Shown: piece after piece, positions 17,811-30,370 of the stretch
Numbering within the stretch: position 1 is the stretch's first letter
Layout of the letters: the number at the start of each line of letters is the position of its first letter
Assembly: GCF_033568475.1 (NCBI RefSeq)
Contig: NC_133121.1
Location: 6,882,001-6,946,000 of the forward strand
DNA: 64,000 nucleotides
DNA from: Henckelia pumila
Taxonomy: Eukaryota; Streptophyta; Magnoliopsida; Lamiales; Gesneriaceae
Direction of reading: 5' to 3'
Notes under the pieces: generated by a model
What the model saw: only the letters and a program-made list of their open reading frames with translations
What the model was told of the DNA's origin: nothing
Database searches by the model: none
Made by a program: the position numbers and the translations under genes

Positions 17811-18520
17811 CCAGGTAGTCTGATTTTGAATAAGAAATTGGTTTCTTCTAAAAAAAAAACAAAAATTGGTGGTAATCCCATTTTTCGATATAAATTTATA
17901 AACTAAAAAATCATACAAATTATGACTAATTATATGGATCGGATGCTACTAATGATAGTTATTATGTATTGCTTTTGTGAAGATGAAATATTATAAAATT
18001 TTTTATAAATTGTTTTTAAATTTTTTTTATAAAATATTTTAAAAGTAGTTTAAAGAATAAATATTTTTTGGACAACTATTTTATAAAAATATTTTAACAT
18101 TTCAAACTAATTAATATTGTTCATCTTTACATTTCATAGTTCCATTTTTTTTTAAATCTTAGTGTCATTCTAAAAAATCTAAAAACACATCTCAAATGTT
18201 CTTTATAAATTATACTTGAAAAACACTTTCTAAAAAATATTTTTCAAAAACATTTTACAAAAATTTTGTTCAAACGTACATATATATACTTTAAGTTTTT
18301 AACACTTATAAAACACTAAAAACTTTTTTAAAGTACATGTCCAAATAAAAACATATTTTTTTATGAATAATTTACGTTTGTTTGATTAAAATAATAAAAC
18401 AATTTGTATATTCCCCATGATCGTCAATAACTTCTAGTCTTCTACAATTTTGTTTTGTGTTTTTCCATTATAATGAAAAAAATGATCATGGGCCGAAGTT
18501 AAGACAAACACAAAATTTCA

Positions 18521-18690
18521 ATGAGACAATCTCACGAGTCAATTTTGTAAACGAATATCCTATTTTATCCTACTCACAAAAAGTTTTGCTTTTATATAAA
18601 AAAAATATTGTCTTTAATTTCATTATAAATATCTGTTAGATTACCCATTTTACGTATGAATATATATAAATATGTGAGAGAATCTCATAT
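18521..18690. mobile_element. Degenerate copy of the GAGACGGTCTCA MITE family
   Basis: The left end ATGAGACAATCTCACGAGTC and right end TGTGAGAGAATCTCAT form an imperfect inverted pair about 170 bp apart, with an AT-rich interior like that of the element at 17625. It is more diverged than that copy. Confidence 0.5.
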
Positions 18691-19039
18691 ATAAACTAAT
18701 ATTGGAGGAAAATAGACATTTTAGCTTTCTTGATTTTTTTTTTTGAATACAGCTTTCTTAAAATTGTTCCCAAAAGAGATTGAAATAAAACGTCTCATGA
18801 AAATAGACGAAAACATGACATGCATAATTGTACGTGATAATATTTACTCATTCAGTCACTCTTGATATGTTTTTTAATTATATTCCAAAGCTCTGTATAA
18901 ATATATAATAATGCATATATATACTGAATTATAAATTTTAGTTTTGATTCGTTTTCATTGTTTTAATTTTTTAACAAGCTAGTTTTTAATACAATATCAA
19001 AGAGTTGACTATTTAAGTGGTCTTATTAGACGTGGAAAA

Positions 19040-19390
19040 ACATACCGAATTTTTTGGTATGATAATTAACGTTATGAATTTGAAATTTTCGGTATATACC
19101 GGTATATCAAAAATATCGAAAACAATATTAAAAAATTTAACAATATATAATATTTATTAAAAATAAATTTATAAATTTTAAAAAATATAAAGATTTTTTT
19201 CGGTATAAAACGGTATATACCAACACCGTACCAAAATTTCGGTATACCGTAAAATTTCGATATGATGCTATTTATATGTACTTAAAATTTCGGTATACCA
19301 ATTTTTGGTATACCGAGAGTTTCAATATAATATCGGTATAAAATTTTCTTATACCATAATTTTCAATACGATATGCTGATCAATATTTGA
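19040..19390. repeat. GGTATACC-rich inverted-repeat region (decayed MITE-like)
   Basis: The palindromic words GGTATACC, CGGTATACCG and CGGTATATACCG recur at least eight times in about 350 bp, in both orientations, separated by AAAATTTC-type words. This resembles a decayed dispersed element. Neither a TSD nor exact termini could be fixed. Flanking 17811-19744 holds no gene. Confidence 0.55.
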
Positions 19391-19744
19391 TATTCAATAT
19401 TAAATTTAAACCCATTTCATTAAAAATTTTGGTGTTCGAATTCTGCAATTTTATTCTCTGTCATTTTTCTCTCTTCAACCCTCTCTTTTATCTCTAATGT
19501 TTCAAGCAAACAAACAAATAATACAAATTATTAATGTTTAACATAATCATAAATATTTTTATATTTACTTTGTTATTTCATCCAAGTAAACGGTAAATTA
19601 ATTATATATATGCTTTAACATACATACATATATATATTTCAGATAAAATAAAATATTTTTTGTACGTAAGCTCCTTGCAACTATGGAAAAAATTAAAATG
19701 AGAAACCTATAAAAACAAACAATGCATCGTAAGAAGTTATATAC

Positions 19745-20520
19745 TCCTGAGGAATTTCGTGATATCTTCACCTTCATGTTCGGCTTGGTCTAATTCTGTT
19801 TCTTGAAGATCAACCTGAGGATAAGTTTGCACAAGGTGAATCAGAATCTTTGTTTTGTATAGCAGATGATCTCGATTGTGTAAGCAGGTGTTTTTCTGGA
19901 TGTAACATTTCCTAATTAAATTGATAACATATTTGGTTCTTTAATAGTAAAAGAGAGACGAGTATTATGATATCAATTTAAATGTGATGTGCTAGCTAGT
20001 AGCTAGTGCATATGAATTGATGTACGTATTTCCAAAGTGAAATTAACTTCTCCCAGGCATTCCAATCCACCCGGCCAAGAACTTCCAAAATAGTTTTCCG
20101 GTATTCATCAAGATTTTGAGCACTTGAGTCCATAACATGCGAAATAAATATACACCCAGCAAGCAGAGTATACCAGTTTTTATTTAAAAGCGAGAGAGAA
20201 AAGATGGCACGTACGTTCATACCACAAGGAGGTCAGCTTCAACAACCTCTTCCAACGTTTCATGAAATGCTTCCACTAGCTAGCTACAAAATGTCATTTA
20301 AATGACTCTAAAGAACAACAACCGCAATAAAATAAAGTTTATAATCGCGCAACTACTTATTGATCACCTGACTGAACAAGCAAATCAGAGATAAACCCAA
20401 CAGTGTCACTAAGCAAAACTTTCCTTCTGAAAGTATCAGGATTAGTTAATATCATAGAAACGATGATTGAAGACAAAAATCAAAGTCTAAAAAATTTATG
20501 ATAGGCCAAATAAAGATATT
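19745..20520 (-). pseudogene. Partial duplicate of the HflX gene, introns included
   Basis: This segment matches 5237-6047 of the HflX gene collinearly. It covers the start of the last exon, intron 12, exon 12 (about 20040-20135), intron 11, exon 11 (about 20222-20280), intron 10, exon 10 (about 20382-20435) and part of intron 9. Introns are retained, so it arose by DNA duplication, not retroposition. Exon 12 has small deletions and both ends of the gene are missing, so it cannot encode a GTPase. At its right edge the match stops where a truncated copia LTR begins. Its own promoter is not included. Confidence 0.9.
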
Positions 20521-21105
20521 TGCTTATTTGTTCATCACCATGCGTGCTCGAGCGCGCAGCTCTTCTGCCCGAGTCTTTTCCAACTCCAAAACCAACTTTT
20601 TTCATTCAAAATTTCCAACAATCCCCCACATGAATGAAACTTATGCATGTATGCAGACTCACTTGAAAATTCTTTTGAATTATTATTACATCAGGATAAG
20701 TAGCTTGTGACTTTGAACCTACCTTAGTTAAATACTGTCGAATTTAATTGTTGTATAATGACTTGATGTCTTGAACTAGTCAATTTTTATGTAAACCAAG
20801 TCAACAGTATTTACATAATAATATTTCGAACATATTTAGTTCTCATGTTGTGTCCATTCAGCCCTGGACCATATATATCTTAGATTCATAAGCGTTTCAA
20901 TCAAAGCGGCCAATATTTTAGATTCATAACCTCAACACATGTTGCAGGTCTTATATATCTACTTGGATGTTCTAGGAATGAGCGAGCAAAAATTTCAAAT
21001 ACTCAAACTAATATTTATAACTTAGTTGTCCCATTGAACCAGGATTTTGGGATCTCCAATTCTCAATGTTGGGTTACCGCTATAAATATTTAATTTTGTG
21101 GATTT
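20521..21105 (-). pseudogene. 3' end of a Ty1/copia element with truncated 3' LTR
   Basis: Read on the minus strand, 21105-21022 encodes the last residues of copia pol (motif SGNPTLRIGDP) and then a stop. Untranslated sequence follows to a GTGGGGGAT purine tract (20621-20629). A TGTTGGAAATTTTG start of the 3' LTR lies at 20620, running only about 100 bp to 20521 before HflX-duplicate DNA begins. The rest of this copia lies at 30371-31784, displaced by the gypsy insertion. Confidence 0.75.
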
Positions 21106-23183
21106 TGAAAGGGCCCGTGTCCTGATTTAATATTTAATGATCAAACAACCAGGATTAATTAATGTAAACAGCGAAAACGAGTTAAAAATTTGCGTTTGGG
21201 CCTACAGAAATTTCGGCATGACATATTCGTAAATAGGACATCCCAAAAACCTGTACAACACAACCAGCAATATATACTCGAAAATAGAGTCACAACTCCA
21301 ATTTACAAACCTATAGCCGCACTGGCCAGGACTAAACACATGCAGAGCCGGCAAGGCTCGATCACACAAATAACAATTCAAAACAAGGTCCAAAACTATT
21401 TATACAGATACACAGGGCATCACCCCGGCAAATATGCTAAACTGATATATATACATATATCTGGGAACTCGACTCCACGCTCGCCTCACTGGGTACCACT
21501 AGATGACGCTCCACCAGATGCATCAAATCCCCCTGGATAACCTGCTATGGAATCACAAACAACCACAGCATAAAAAGAAAACAAGGGTCGGACCCCAGTA
21601 TGACGAACTATAAAAATTACGACAAATATAACTGACATGAATAAAATCAAGTACAATACAATGAAATGCAATGTAATGCGTGACAGGTATCAATGAAATA
21701 AGGGATACCAAAAGGAGTCCAAATAATCGTATCACAATAAACTCAGTGGCCACCCGTGCCAGGAACGCAGCAGACCTCGAATCATCACTGCTAATCCATA
21801 CACGTAGCATCGTAGGGTGACAGGAGCGACCCGTCCAGCCTCATGCTGTCATCAGGAGTGTCGTACGTAGCATCGGAGGCCGACAGGAGCTACCTGTCCG
21901 TGCCTCATGCTATCTCAGGAGTGCACTAAAACAATGTCACTCGCTCCATGATGACTCAATATATCTCAAGAGATCAATATCAATAGCAATCAAAGGAGTC
22001 AAGGCTCAACGTGCTATGTAAACTTGTAAATGAGTGAATGCAATCATATAATCCACGTAAGCACATAAAACATGTTATCACTCATTACAAAATACTTAAT
22101 ATCATTACATGCCATTATAGGCGTCGTAATATAAACAGCTCATACGTACCTCAACCAATTCTTAATTTACCATAGAAATTATCCCAAATATTTCTCGGAT
22201 ATTCCAATCCCAAATTTTCAGAATCTGTAATTCCAGAAAATTGCTCATAAATCCTAAAATTCATATTTAATATTAAAACATCCTATTAATGACCAAATAT
22301 CGAATATACGACTCTAAAAGTCGAATTACCTAAATATAAATAATCTGAAATTGTCCAGAATTAGTGAATAAATCCTAAATTACTATAAGGCAATTCTAAC
22401 ACAGTTAAACATCTAAATAATGTTTTAAACAACTTAAAAATTCGAAAATCCTAACTTATATAAATCTGAAATTTCCAAAATTTCACAATTAAGTCTGGAA
22501 ATTTTGTTCGTTACCTCAAATCCACGAAATTGTTGTTCCTACATCCAAAACACAACAATTATCAATTCCTTGAATCCAAATCCAACCGAAAATCACAGAC
22601 TTTGAACTAAAAATCTGCTCACCCTAAACAACCTATGAAATTGTGATTAAGGACTACAAATTAACCTCAAAACATCCGTAAATCGAACACCACAAAAACT
22701 GATGAGGATTGCGGCGGTAACCGACCGGAAAACGTGGACAGAGGGCGGCGGGTTTTCGAGTGTTGCGAGGAAACCTTACACAAGCGGTATCAAAAGATAG
22801 GTCTCGTCACGAGGATTCCAAAACTATATTTACTTTTGAAATCCGGCCAAAAACGAAGAAGATATGAGCATTTAAAGCGACGGGAAAAGTTTGGAAAAGA
22901 AAAGAATGAAGAAGACGCAGATGGCGGTGGAAGATGACTTACGAGGAGAGAGAAACGGTGTAAAAGATAATATATATCATATATCTGTATATGGATATGT
23001 ATTAGTTTAATGTGTGTTTTCTTTTATTCATTCGGGGTTAAAACTTGACCCGGTTTGAGTTATTTCAACTCTTGTGTGCTCTATAAATTAAATATGCATT
23101 TTAATATCGTCTATAAACCGATATTTAGTAATACATATTTTTAACACACGAATTAATTAATATAGTAAAATCGGGTCCTTACA
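21106..23183 (-). repeat. 3' LTR of the gypsy element
   Basis: On the + strand it runs from TGAAAGGGCCCGTG to GGGTCCTTACA. It contains a degenerate internal repeat with CATCG...GACAGGAGC...CTCATGCT words (about 21810-21915). Short ORFs in it occur identically in the other LTR and are not counted as genes. Confidence 0.95.
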
Positions 23184-23196
23184 TTTCTTCCCCTCT
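23184..23196 (-). other. Polypurine tract of the gypsy element
   Basis: On the minus strand AGAGGGGAAGAAA directly abuts the 3' LTR; this is the expected plus-strand primer for reverse transcription. Confidence 0.85.
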
Positions 23197-23258
23197 AAAA
23201 ACAAGATTTTTCCTCGAAATTAACACACATCAAACTTATATACAAAATGGTTAAACAT

Positions 23259-26200
23259 CTACCACTGATAGTACATAGGAAAATTAGAGTACATGGAATA
23301 AGTCATCATATTTTCAAACAAGTGAGGCCATTCTTGACGCATTCTAGACTCCAATTCCCATGTGGCTTCTTCTCTCCCATGTCTACTCCATTCTACTATA
23401 ACTAAAGGAATCGTCTTGTTCCTAAGTTGCTTTTCTTTACGATCAAGGATCTGCACTGGATACTCAACATAGCTAAGGGAACTATCCAACTTTACATCAT
23501 CAGCCCTCAAGATATGAGAAGGATCTGGTTCATACTTCCGCAGCATAGATACGTGAAATACATCATGTATCGCAGACAAACTCTGCGGCAAGTTCAAACG
23601 ATACGCCAAAATACCAATCTTCTCAACAATCTCGTACGGACCGATATAACGAGGAGCTAATTTTCCTTTACGCCCAAATCTCATAGTACCACGAAATGGT
23701 GATACTTTCAAGAAAACAAAATCGCCAACCTGAAATTCTAAAGGTCTACGTCTGTTATTAGCATAGCTGGCTTGACGATCCTGAGCTGCTTTCATTCTTT
23801 TCCTGATCAGGTCAACTTTTTCTTTCATCTCTTGAATAAACTCTGGTCCTGACAACTGTCGTTCTCCTACTTCTTCCCAACAGATCGGAGATCTATATTT
23901 TCTGCCATACAAGGCTTCAAATGGTGCCATCCCGATAGATACTTGATAACTATTATTGTAAGAGAATTCCACCAGAGCTAAAGATTCTTGCCAACCACCA
24001 CTAAAATCCATCACAACAGCTCGTAATAAATCTTCAAGTGTCTGAATAGTCCTTTCAGATTGACCATCTGTCTGTGGATGATAGGCAGTACTCATGGCCA
24101 ATTTAGAACCCAAAGCTGATTGCAAACTAGACCAAAACTTAAAAGTAAATCTGAGATCACGGTCTGATACTATAGTAACTGGCACACCATGCAATCGCAC
24201 TATCTGATCAATGTACATTTTTGCCATTTTCGTATATGTCCAAGTACGATCATATGGAATAAAATGGGCAGATTTAGACAATCTATCCACAATAACCCAA
24301 ATGGCATCACAACCACGATTAGATCGAGGTAGGTGTGTCACGAAATCCATAGTAATGTGTTCCCAATTCCACTGTGGTACTTCAAGACTAAGTAACATAC
24401 CACCTGGTCTCATTCTTTCAGTCTTAACTTATTGACACGTCAAACACTTAGCCACAAAATCAGAAATATCATTCTTCATACCTTCCCACCAGTAATGGGC
24501 TTTCAAGATATGATACATCTTTCTAATTCCAGGATGTACACTATGTCGACTACAATGAGCTTCTCGTAGTATATCGTCTTTCAATCTATCAAATTCGGAA
24601 CCACAAGTCTACCATTATAACGCAAACATCCATCAAAAGCAACAAGAAATTTCCCTGACTGACCAGCTGGAGTTAATTCTTTCAATTGATGAATATATGG
24701 ATTAGTCTTTTGTGCTGCTTTGATTTTTGAAATTATTCGTGGTTCAACTTGAATAGATGAAACTATGAAATGATTACCTTTAGCTCAATAAGTCCATCCT
24801 GAAGTTCTCAAATGCTCATGAACTTTAGAAATAGTTAACGATGCCAACATCTTAGTATGAACTTTTCTGCTCAAAGCATCTGCAACTTGATTCACGTTTT
24901 CTGGCTGGTATTGAATATCACAGTCAAAATCCTTAAGCAGTTCCAACCATCGACGTTGTCTCATATTCAAATCAGACTGTGTGAATAAATATTTCAGACT
25001 CTTATGATCGGAATAAATCACAAACTGCTCACCGTACAGATAATGACGCCATATTTTCAATGCATGCACAATGGCAGCCAATTCTAAATCATGAACTGGA
25101 TAACGAGTCTCATGTGGTTTCAATTGACGAGATGCATACGCAATTACGCGTCCATTTTGCATCAAAACACAACCCAGTCCATTCAAAGAAGCATCTGTAC
25201 AGACAACAAATCCACCTGAGCCTGAAGGTAATGCTAGTACTGGAGCCGTAGTCAATTTCTCTTTCAAAATCTGAAAACTAGCTTCACATTCCTCAGTCCA
25301 CACAAAACGTCGATCTTTTTGCATCAATATAGTCATAGGCCTAGCTATTTTGGAAAATCCCTTGATGAAACGCCTATAATATCCAGCCAAACCCAAAAAA
25401 CTACGAATCTTAGAGACATTGGTTGGTCGAGACCAATTAAGAACATCTTCAATTTTACTAGGATCGACAGATACCCCTTGTGCTGATATCACATGTCCTA
25501 GAAATAATACTCTGTCCAGCCAAAATTCACACTTCGAAAACTTAGCATATAATTGTGATGTTCTGAGTGTCTGAAGAACTAATGTTAAATGTTCTTTATG
25601 CTCCTTCCTTGACTTAGAATAAATCAAAATGTCATCAATGAAAACGATAACAAATCGATCTATAAACTCCCGAAACACACGATTCATTAAATCCATAAAA
25701 ACCGCTGGAGCATTAGTCAACCCGAAAGGCACAACTAAGAATTCATAATGTCCGTAACGCGTTCAAAATGCTGTCTTGGAAACATCTTCCTCTCGAACTC
25801 GAAGTTGATGATATCCGAAACGAAGATCAATTTTAGAATATACAGATGTACCCTGCAACTGATCAAAAAAGTCATCAATTCGTGGCAAAGGATACTTATT
25901 CTTCACAGTAGCCTGATTCAATTGCCGATAATCGATGCACATTCTCATCGTTCCGTCTTTCTTCTTCACAAACAAGACTGGAGCACCCCAAGGTGATACA
26001 CTTGGTCTAATATAACCTTTTTCCAGCAAATCTTGCAATTGCGTCTTGAGTTCTTTCAATTCTGCTGGAGCTAATCGATATGGAGCTCGGAAAATAGGAC
26101 TTGTCCCTGGCATTAATTCAATGCTAAGATCTATTTCCCTTTGAGGCGGAAAACCTGGAATCTCATCAGGAAATACATCAGGAAAATCCTTAACGACAGG

Positions 26201-28021
26201 AATATCTGAAACTTTCAATTTCTCTTCCTTCGTCGCATCTAGAGCATAAATCATAAATCCTTCATTTCCTATCGACAATAATCTAAACATTTCCATTGCC
26301 GATACTAATGGAATGCGAGATTGTGAATCACTACCATAAAAATTCCACTTATTGCCATAATACGGTCTAAATCTCACAATGCCATGGAAACAATCAACCG
26401 TAGCTCTATAATTCATCAGTGTATCCATACCCAAGATACAGTCAAAATCAGACATAGCTAGTTTGATTAGATTGGTTATCATTATCTTATCCTCAAATCT
26501 AATCACACAATTCAAAACTATCTCATTAGACATCAAGAAAACACCAGCAGGAGTAGCAACAGACACAATATCCAATAACGGGGTAAAATCAATCTCATGC
26601 TCATCAGCAAATGTAACAGATAAAAATGAATGAGATGCTCCTGTGTCTATCAAGAGACGTGAAGGATACTCAAAAATATAACAAATACCTGCAATAACTC
26701 CCCCAGGTGCATCTTGTGCCTGATCCTGAGTCATAGCATGGACTTGAGCCTGCTGTGGACCTGGAAAACGCTGCTGACTCTGAGGAGATGGATACTTAGG
26801 CTGCTGAGTGGACTGTACTGGAACATAAGGCTGTGTAGGAGCAAACTGTGGTACAGGAGCATATGGTCTGAATGATGGTCGTCCAGGAAACTGGCCAAAC
26901 TGTTGTGGTTGAAATTGCTGTCTTCCAGCATTTGGACATACTCGAGATGAATGTCCAACCTGCCCACAAGTATAACAAGTTCCTGGAAATCCTGTACAAT
27001 GTGCACTCAAATGCTTACCACCACATCTGTCACAGTACACCCTACCAGACGATCCAACTGAACTTTCTGCACGACTACCACTGGAACTCGATGAACTAGA
27101 CTGCTGTTTCTTTTTAAATGGTTTCCCCTTAGCTTTAAACCAAGGCCTTTTCGCTTGCTGAGAAGATTGAATAGGCTGATATAAAGGTAAACCCATTGGT
27201 GTCTGTGAACTGCTTCCAGCTCCTTGAGGAACAGATGCTGGGATTGATTGTGGTTCACCCCTGAGTAGACTTGCTTCAATTTTCTTGGCCTTTTCTACTG
27301 CTTTCATATAAGTAGATGGAGTTCCAGTAGTCACCAAAGTATGGATCGTTCGTGTAAGCCCCTTCAAAAAATGTGAAAGCTTTGACCGATCATTCTTTGC
27401 AACATGTGGGACATAAGGCAAAAGAGCAGAAAACTGAGAAGCATAGTCAGCAACAGATTTATTGCCTTGCACCAACAGATTAAATTCATCTTCTTTAGCA
27501 GAATAGTATGATGGTGGTGCATATTCTTGTGCAAACTGCTTACAAAATACTTCCCATGTGATTTTTTCACCAGAATCAGAAAATGTTTCTGCTGTCGTTT
27601 CCCACCAAAGTTGCGCTCGGTCTTTAAGTTGAAAAGGAACTAACTTCAGTCGAATATCATCAGGATATTCTAGTCCATTAAACATATTGTTGAGACTTTT
27701 CAACCAACTAGCAGCTTTCTCACTTCCTTCATTGCCAAAGAACTTTTGAGGACGCAACTCCTGAAATTGAGAAATTATTAATCGTATTCCTCCCATTTTC
27801 TCAGTCAATTGGGCTATTGGATCAGCCTCAGCCTGAACAGCTTTTCCCTTGTCAGGATTCACCCGTGGTTGTTGTTCCACCTCTAAGTCCACATCTTTTG
27901 GAGGATGGACAGCTGGTCGACCACGTCTTCCCCTGACAATATCATCAAGATTTCTAACATTTTCCGCTGCAGACTCTTCTACAACTTCCTTCCCTTTTCT
28001 ACCTCTTCCTCCTGGTGCCAT
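23259..28021 (-). pseudogene. Gypsy gag-pol polyprotein, broken by nonsense codons and a frameshift
   Basis: The start ATG is at 28021 ([10 protein letters not shown]). In order there is a retrotransposon gag domain, a CCHC zinc knuckle ([15 protein letters not shown]), an aspartic protease ([10 protein letters not shown]), and RT from the RAPY region through YPLPRID to FIDDILIYS. RNase H (TDASLNGLG), an integrase (DRLSKSAHFIP, TAYHPQTDGQSER) and a C-terminal chromodomain-like segment (VEWSRHGREEATWE) follow, which points to the Tekay/Del clade. The frame is interrupted by TGA at 25763-25765 (in RT) and TGA near 24784-24786. A one-base frameshift lies near 24590-24600 and a TAA near 24428 in the integrase zinc region. 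The stops look like single C-to-T changes on the coding strand. It cannot make a full polyprotein without readthrough. Confidence 0.93.
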
Positions 28022-28277
28022 TCTACAAGACACAAGGATTTAAATACAGACAAAAATATGTTAACAAACAGAAAACTATGATAGAAACTCAGAGGTCTAA
28101 TAAGAATTCATAAACTAAGTTCTGAAGCCAAGAACTACTGGTTCTATCAAATAAGTTCAAATAATAAACACAACAAGCAAGTCACGTAAAAACAAGTAGT
28201 CACACACATACGCAACCATTTTGTTAGTGTCTAAACTCGAGTGTCCTAGACTCTAGTTCGAGCATATCCCAGTATAC

Positions 28278-28290
28278 GCTCTGATACCAA
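28278..28290 (-). other. Primer binding site (initiator tRNA-Met)
   Basis: On the minus strand TGGTATCAGAGCG lies two bases inside the 5' LTR and is complementary to the 3' end of plant initiator tRNA-Met. Confidence 0.92.
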
Positions 28291-28291
28291 A

Positions 28292-30370
28292 TGAAAGGGC
28301 CCGTGTCCTGATTTAATATTTAATGATCAAACAACCAGGATTAATTAATGTAAACAGCGAAAACGAGTTAAAAATTTGCGTTTGGGCCTACAGAAATTTC
28401 GGCATGACCTATTCGTAAATAGGACATCCCAAAAACCTGTACAACACAACCAACAATATATACTCGAAAATAGAGTCACAACTCCAATTTACAAACCTAT
28501 AGCCGCACTGGCCAGGACTAAACACATGCAGAGCCGGCAAGGCTCGATCACACAAATAACAATTCAAAACAAGGTCCAAAACTATTTATACAGATACACA
28601 GGGCATCACCCCGGCAAATATGCTAAACTGATATATATACATATATCTGGGAACTCGACTCCACGCTCACCTCACTGGATATCACTAGATGACGCTCCAC
28701 CAGATGCGTCAAATCCCCCTGGATAACCTGCTATGGAATCACAAACAACCACAGCATAAAAAGAAAACAGGGGTCGGACCCCAGTACGACGAACTATAAA
28801 AATTACGACAAATATAACTAACATGAATAAAATCAAGTACAATACAATGAAATGCAATGTAATGCGTGACAGGTATCAATGAAATAAGGGATACCAAAAG
28901 GAGTCCAAATAATCGTATCACAATAAACTCAGTGGCCACCCGTGCCAGGAACGCAGCAGACCTCGAATCATCACTGCTAATCCATACACGTAACATCGGA
29001 GGGTGACAGGAGCGACCCGTCCAGCCTCATGCTGTCATCAGGAGTGTCGTACGTAGCATCGAAGGGCGACAGGAGCTACCTGTCCGTGCCTCATGCTATC
29101 TCAGGAGTGCACTAAAACAATGTCACTCGCTCCATGATGACTCAATATATCTCAAGAGATCAATATCAATAGCAATCAAAGGAGTCAAGGCTCAACGTGC
29201 TATGTAAACTTGTAAATGAGTGAATGCAATCATATAATCCACGTAAGCACATAAAACACGTTATCACTCATTACAAAATACTTAATATCATTACATGCCA
29301 TTATAGGCGTCGTAATATAAACAGCTCATACGTACCTCAACCAATTCTTAATTTACCATAGAAATTATCCCAAATATTTCTCGGATATTCCAATCCCAAA
29401 TTTTCAGAATCTGTAATTCCAGAAAAATTGCTCATAAATCCTAAAATTCATATTTAATATTAAAACATCCTATTAATGACCAAATATCGAATATACGACT
29501 CTAAAAGTCGAATTACCTAAATATAAATAATCTGAAATTGTCCAGAATTAGTGAATAAATCCTAAATTACTATAAGGCAATTCTAACACAGTTAAACATC
29601 TAAATAATGCTTTAAACAACTTAAAAATTCGAAAATCCTAACTTATATAAATCTGAAATTTCCAAAATTCCACAATTAAGTCTGGAAATTTTGTTCGTTA
29701 CCTCAAATCCACGAAATTGTTGTTCCTACATCCAAAACACAACAATTATCAATTCCTTGAATCCAAATCCAACCGAAAATCACAGACTTTGAACTAAAAA
29801 TCTGCTCACCCTAAACAACCTCTGAAATTGTGATTAAGGACTACAAATTAACCTCAAAACGTCCGTAAATCGAACACCACAAAAACTGATGAGGATTGCG
29901 GCGGTAACCGGCCGGAAAACGTGGACAGAGGGCGGCGGGTTTTCGAGTGTTGCGAGGAAACCTTACACAAGCGGTATCAAAAGATAGGTCTCGTCACGAG
30001 GATTCCAAAACTATATTTACTTTTGAAATCAGGCCAAAAACGAAGAAAATACGAGCATTTAAAGCGACGGGAAAAGTTTGGAAAAGAAAAGAATGAAGAA
30101 GACGCAGATGGCGGTGGAAGATGACTTACGAGGAGAGAGAAACGGTGTAAAAGATAATATATATCATATATCTGTATATGGATATGTATTAGTTTAATGT
30201 GTGTTTTCTTTTATTCATTCGGGGTTAAAACTTGATCCGGTTTGAGTTATTTCAACTCTTGTGTGCTCTATAAATTAAATATGCATTTTAATATCGTCTA
30301 TAAACCGATATTTAGTAATACATATTTTTAACACACGAATTAATTAATATAGTAAAATCGGGTCCTTACA
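28292..30370 (-). repeat. 5' LTR of the gypsy element
   Basis: Near-identical to 21106-23183, with the same TG...CA termini. On the minus strand it reads TGTAAGGACCCG...GCCCTTTCA. The element's promoter would lie here, but no TATA box was assigned with confidence. Confidence 0.95.

Larger units (their letters stand above)
21106..30370 (-). mobile_element. Ty3/gypsy (Tekay/Del-like chromovirus) LTR retrotransposon
   Basis: The element is complete from end to end, with the 5-bp TSD GATTT at 21101-21105 and 30371-30375. LTRs of 2078 and 2079 bp flank a 5.1-kb interior read on the minus strand. PBS, gag, protease, RT, RNase H, integrase, chromodomain-like tail and PPT are all recognisable in that order. 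By hand I counted about 23 substitutions and one indel between the LTRs (~1.1%), so the insertion is fairly recent. Coding capacity is nevertheless broken (see pol). It sits inside copia pol. Confidence 0.95.

Noticed and set aside
21190..21540. 116-codon ORF present in both gypsy LTRs (also at 28376-28726)
   Set aside because: It lies within the LTRs, and its duplication only reflects LTR identity. No homology is recognised.
28278..28290. tRNA-like sequences at PBS sites as tRNA genes
   Set aside because: Only the 3' complement of the tRNA is present, placed exactly at the LTR edge as a primer binding site.
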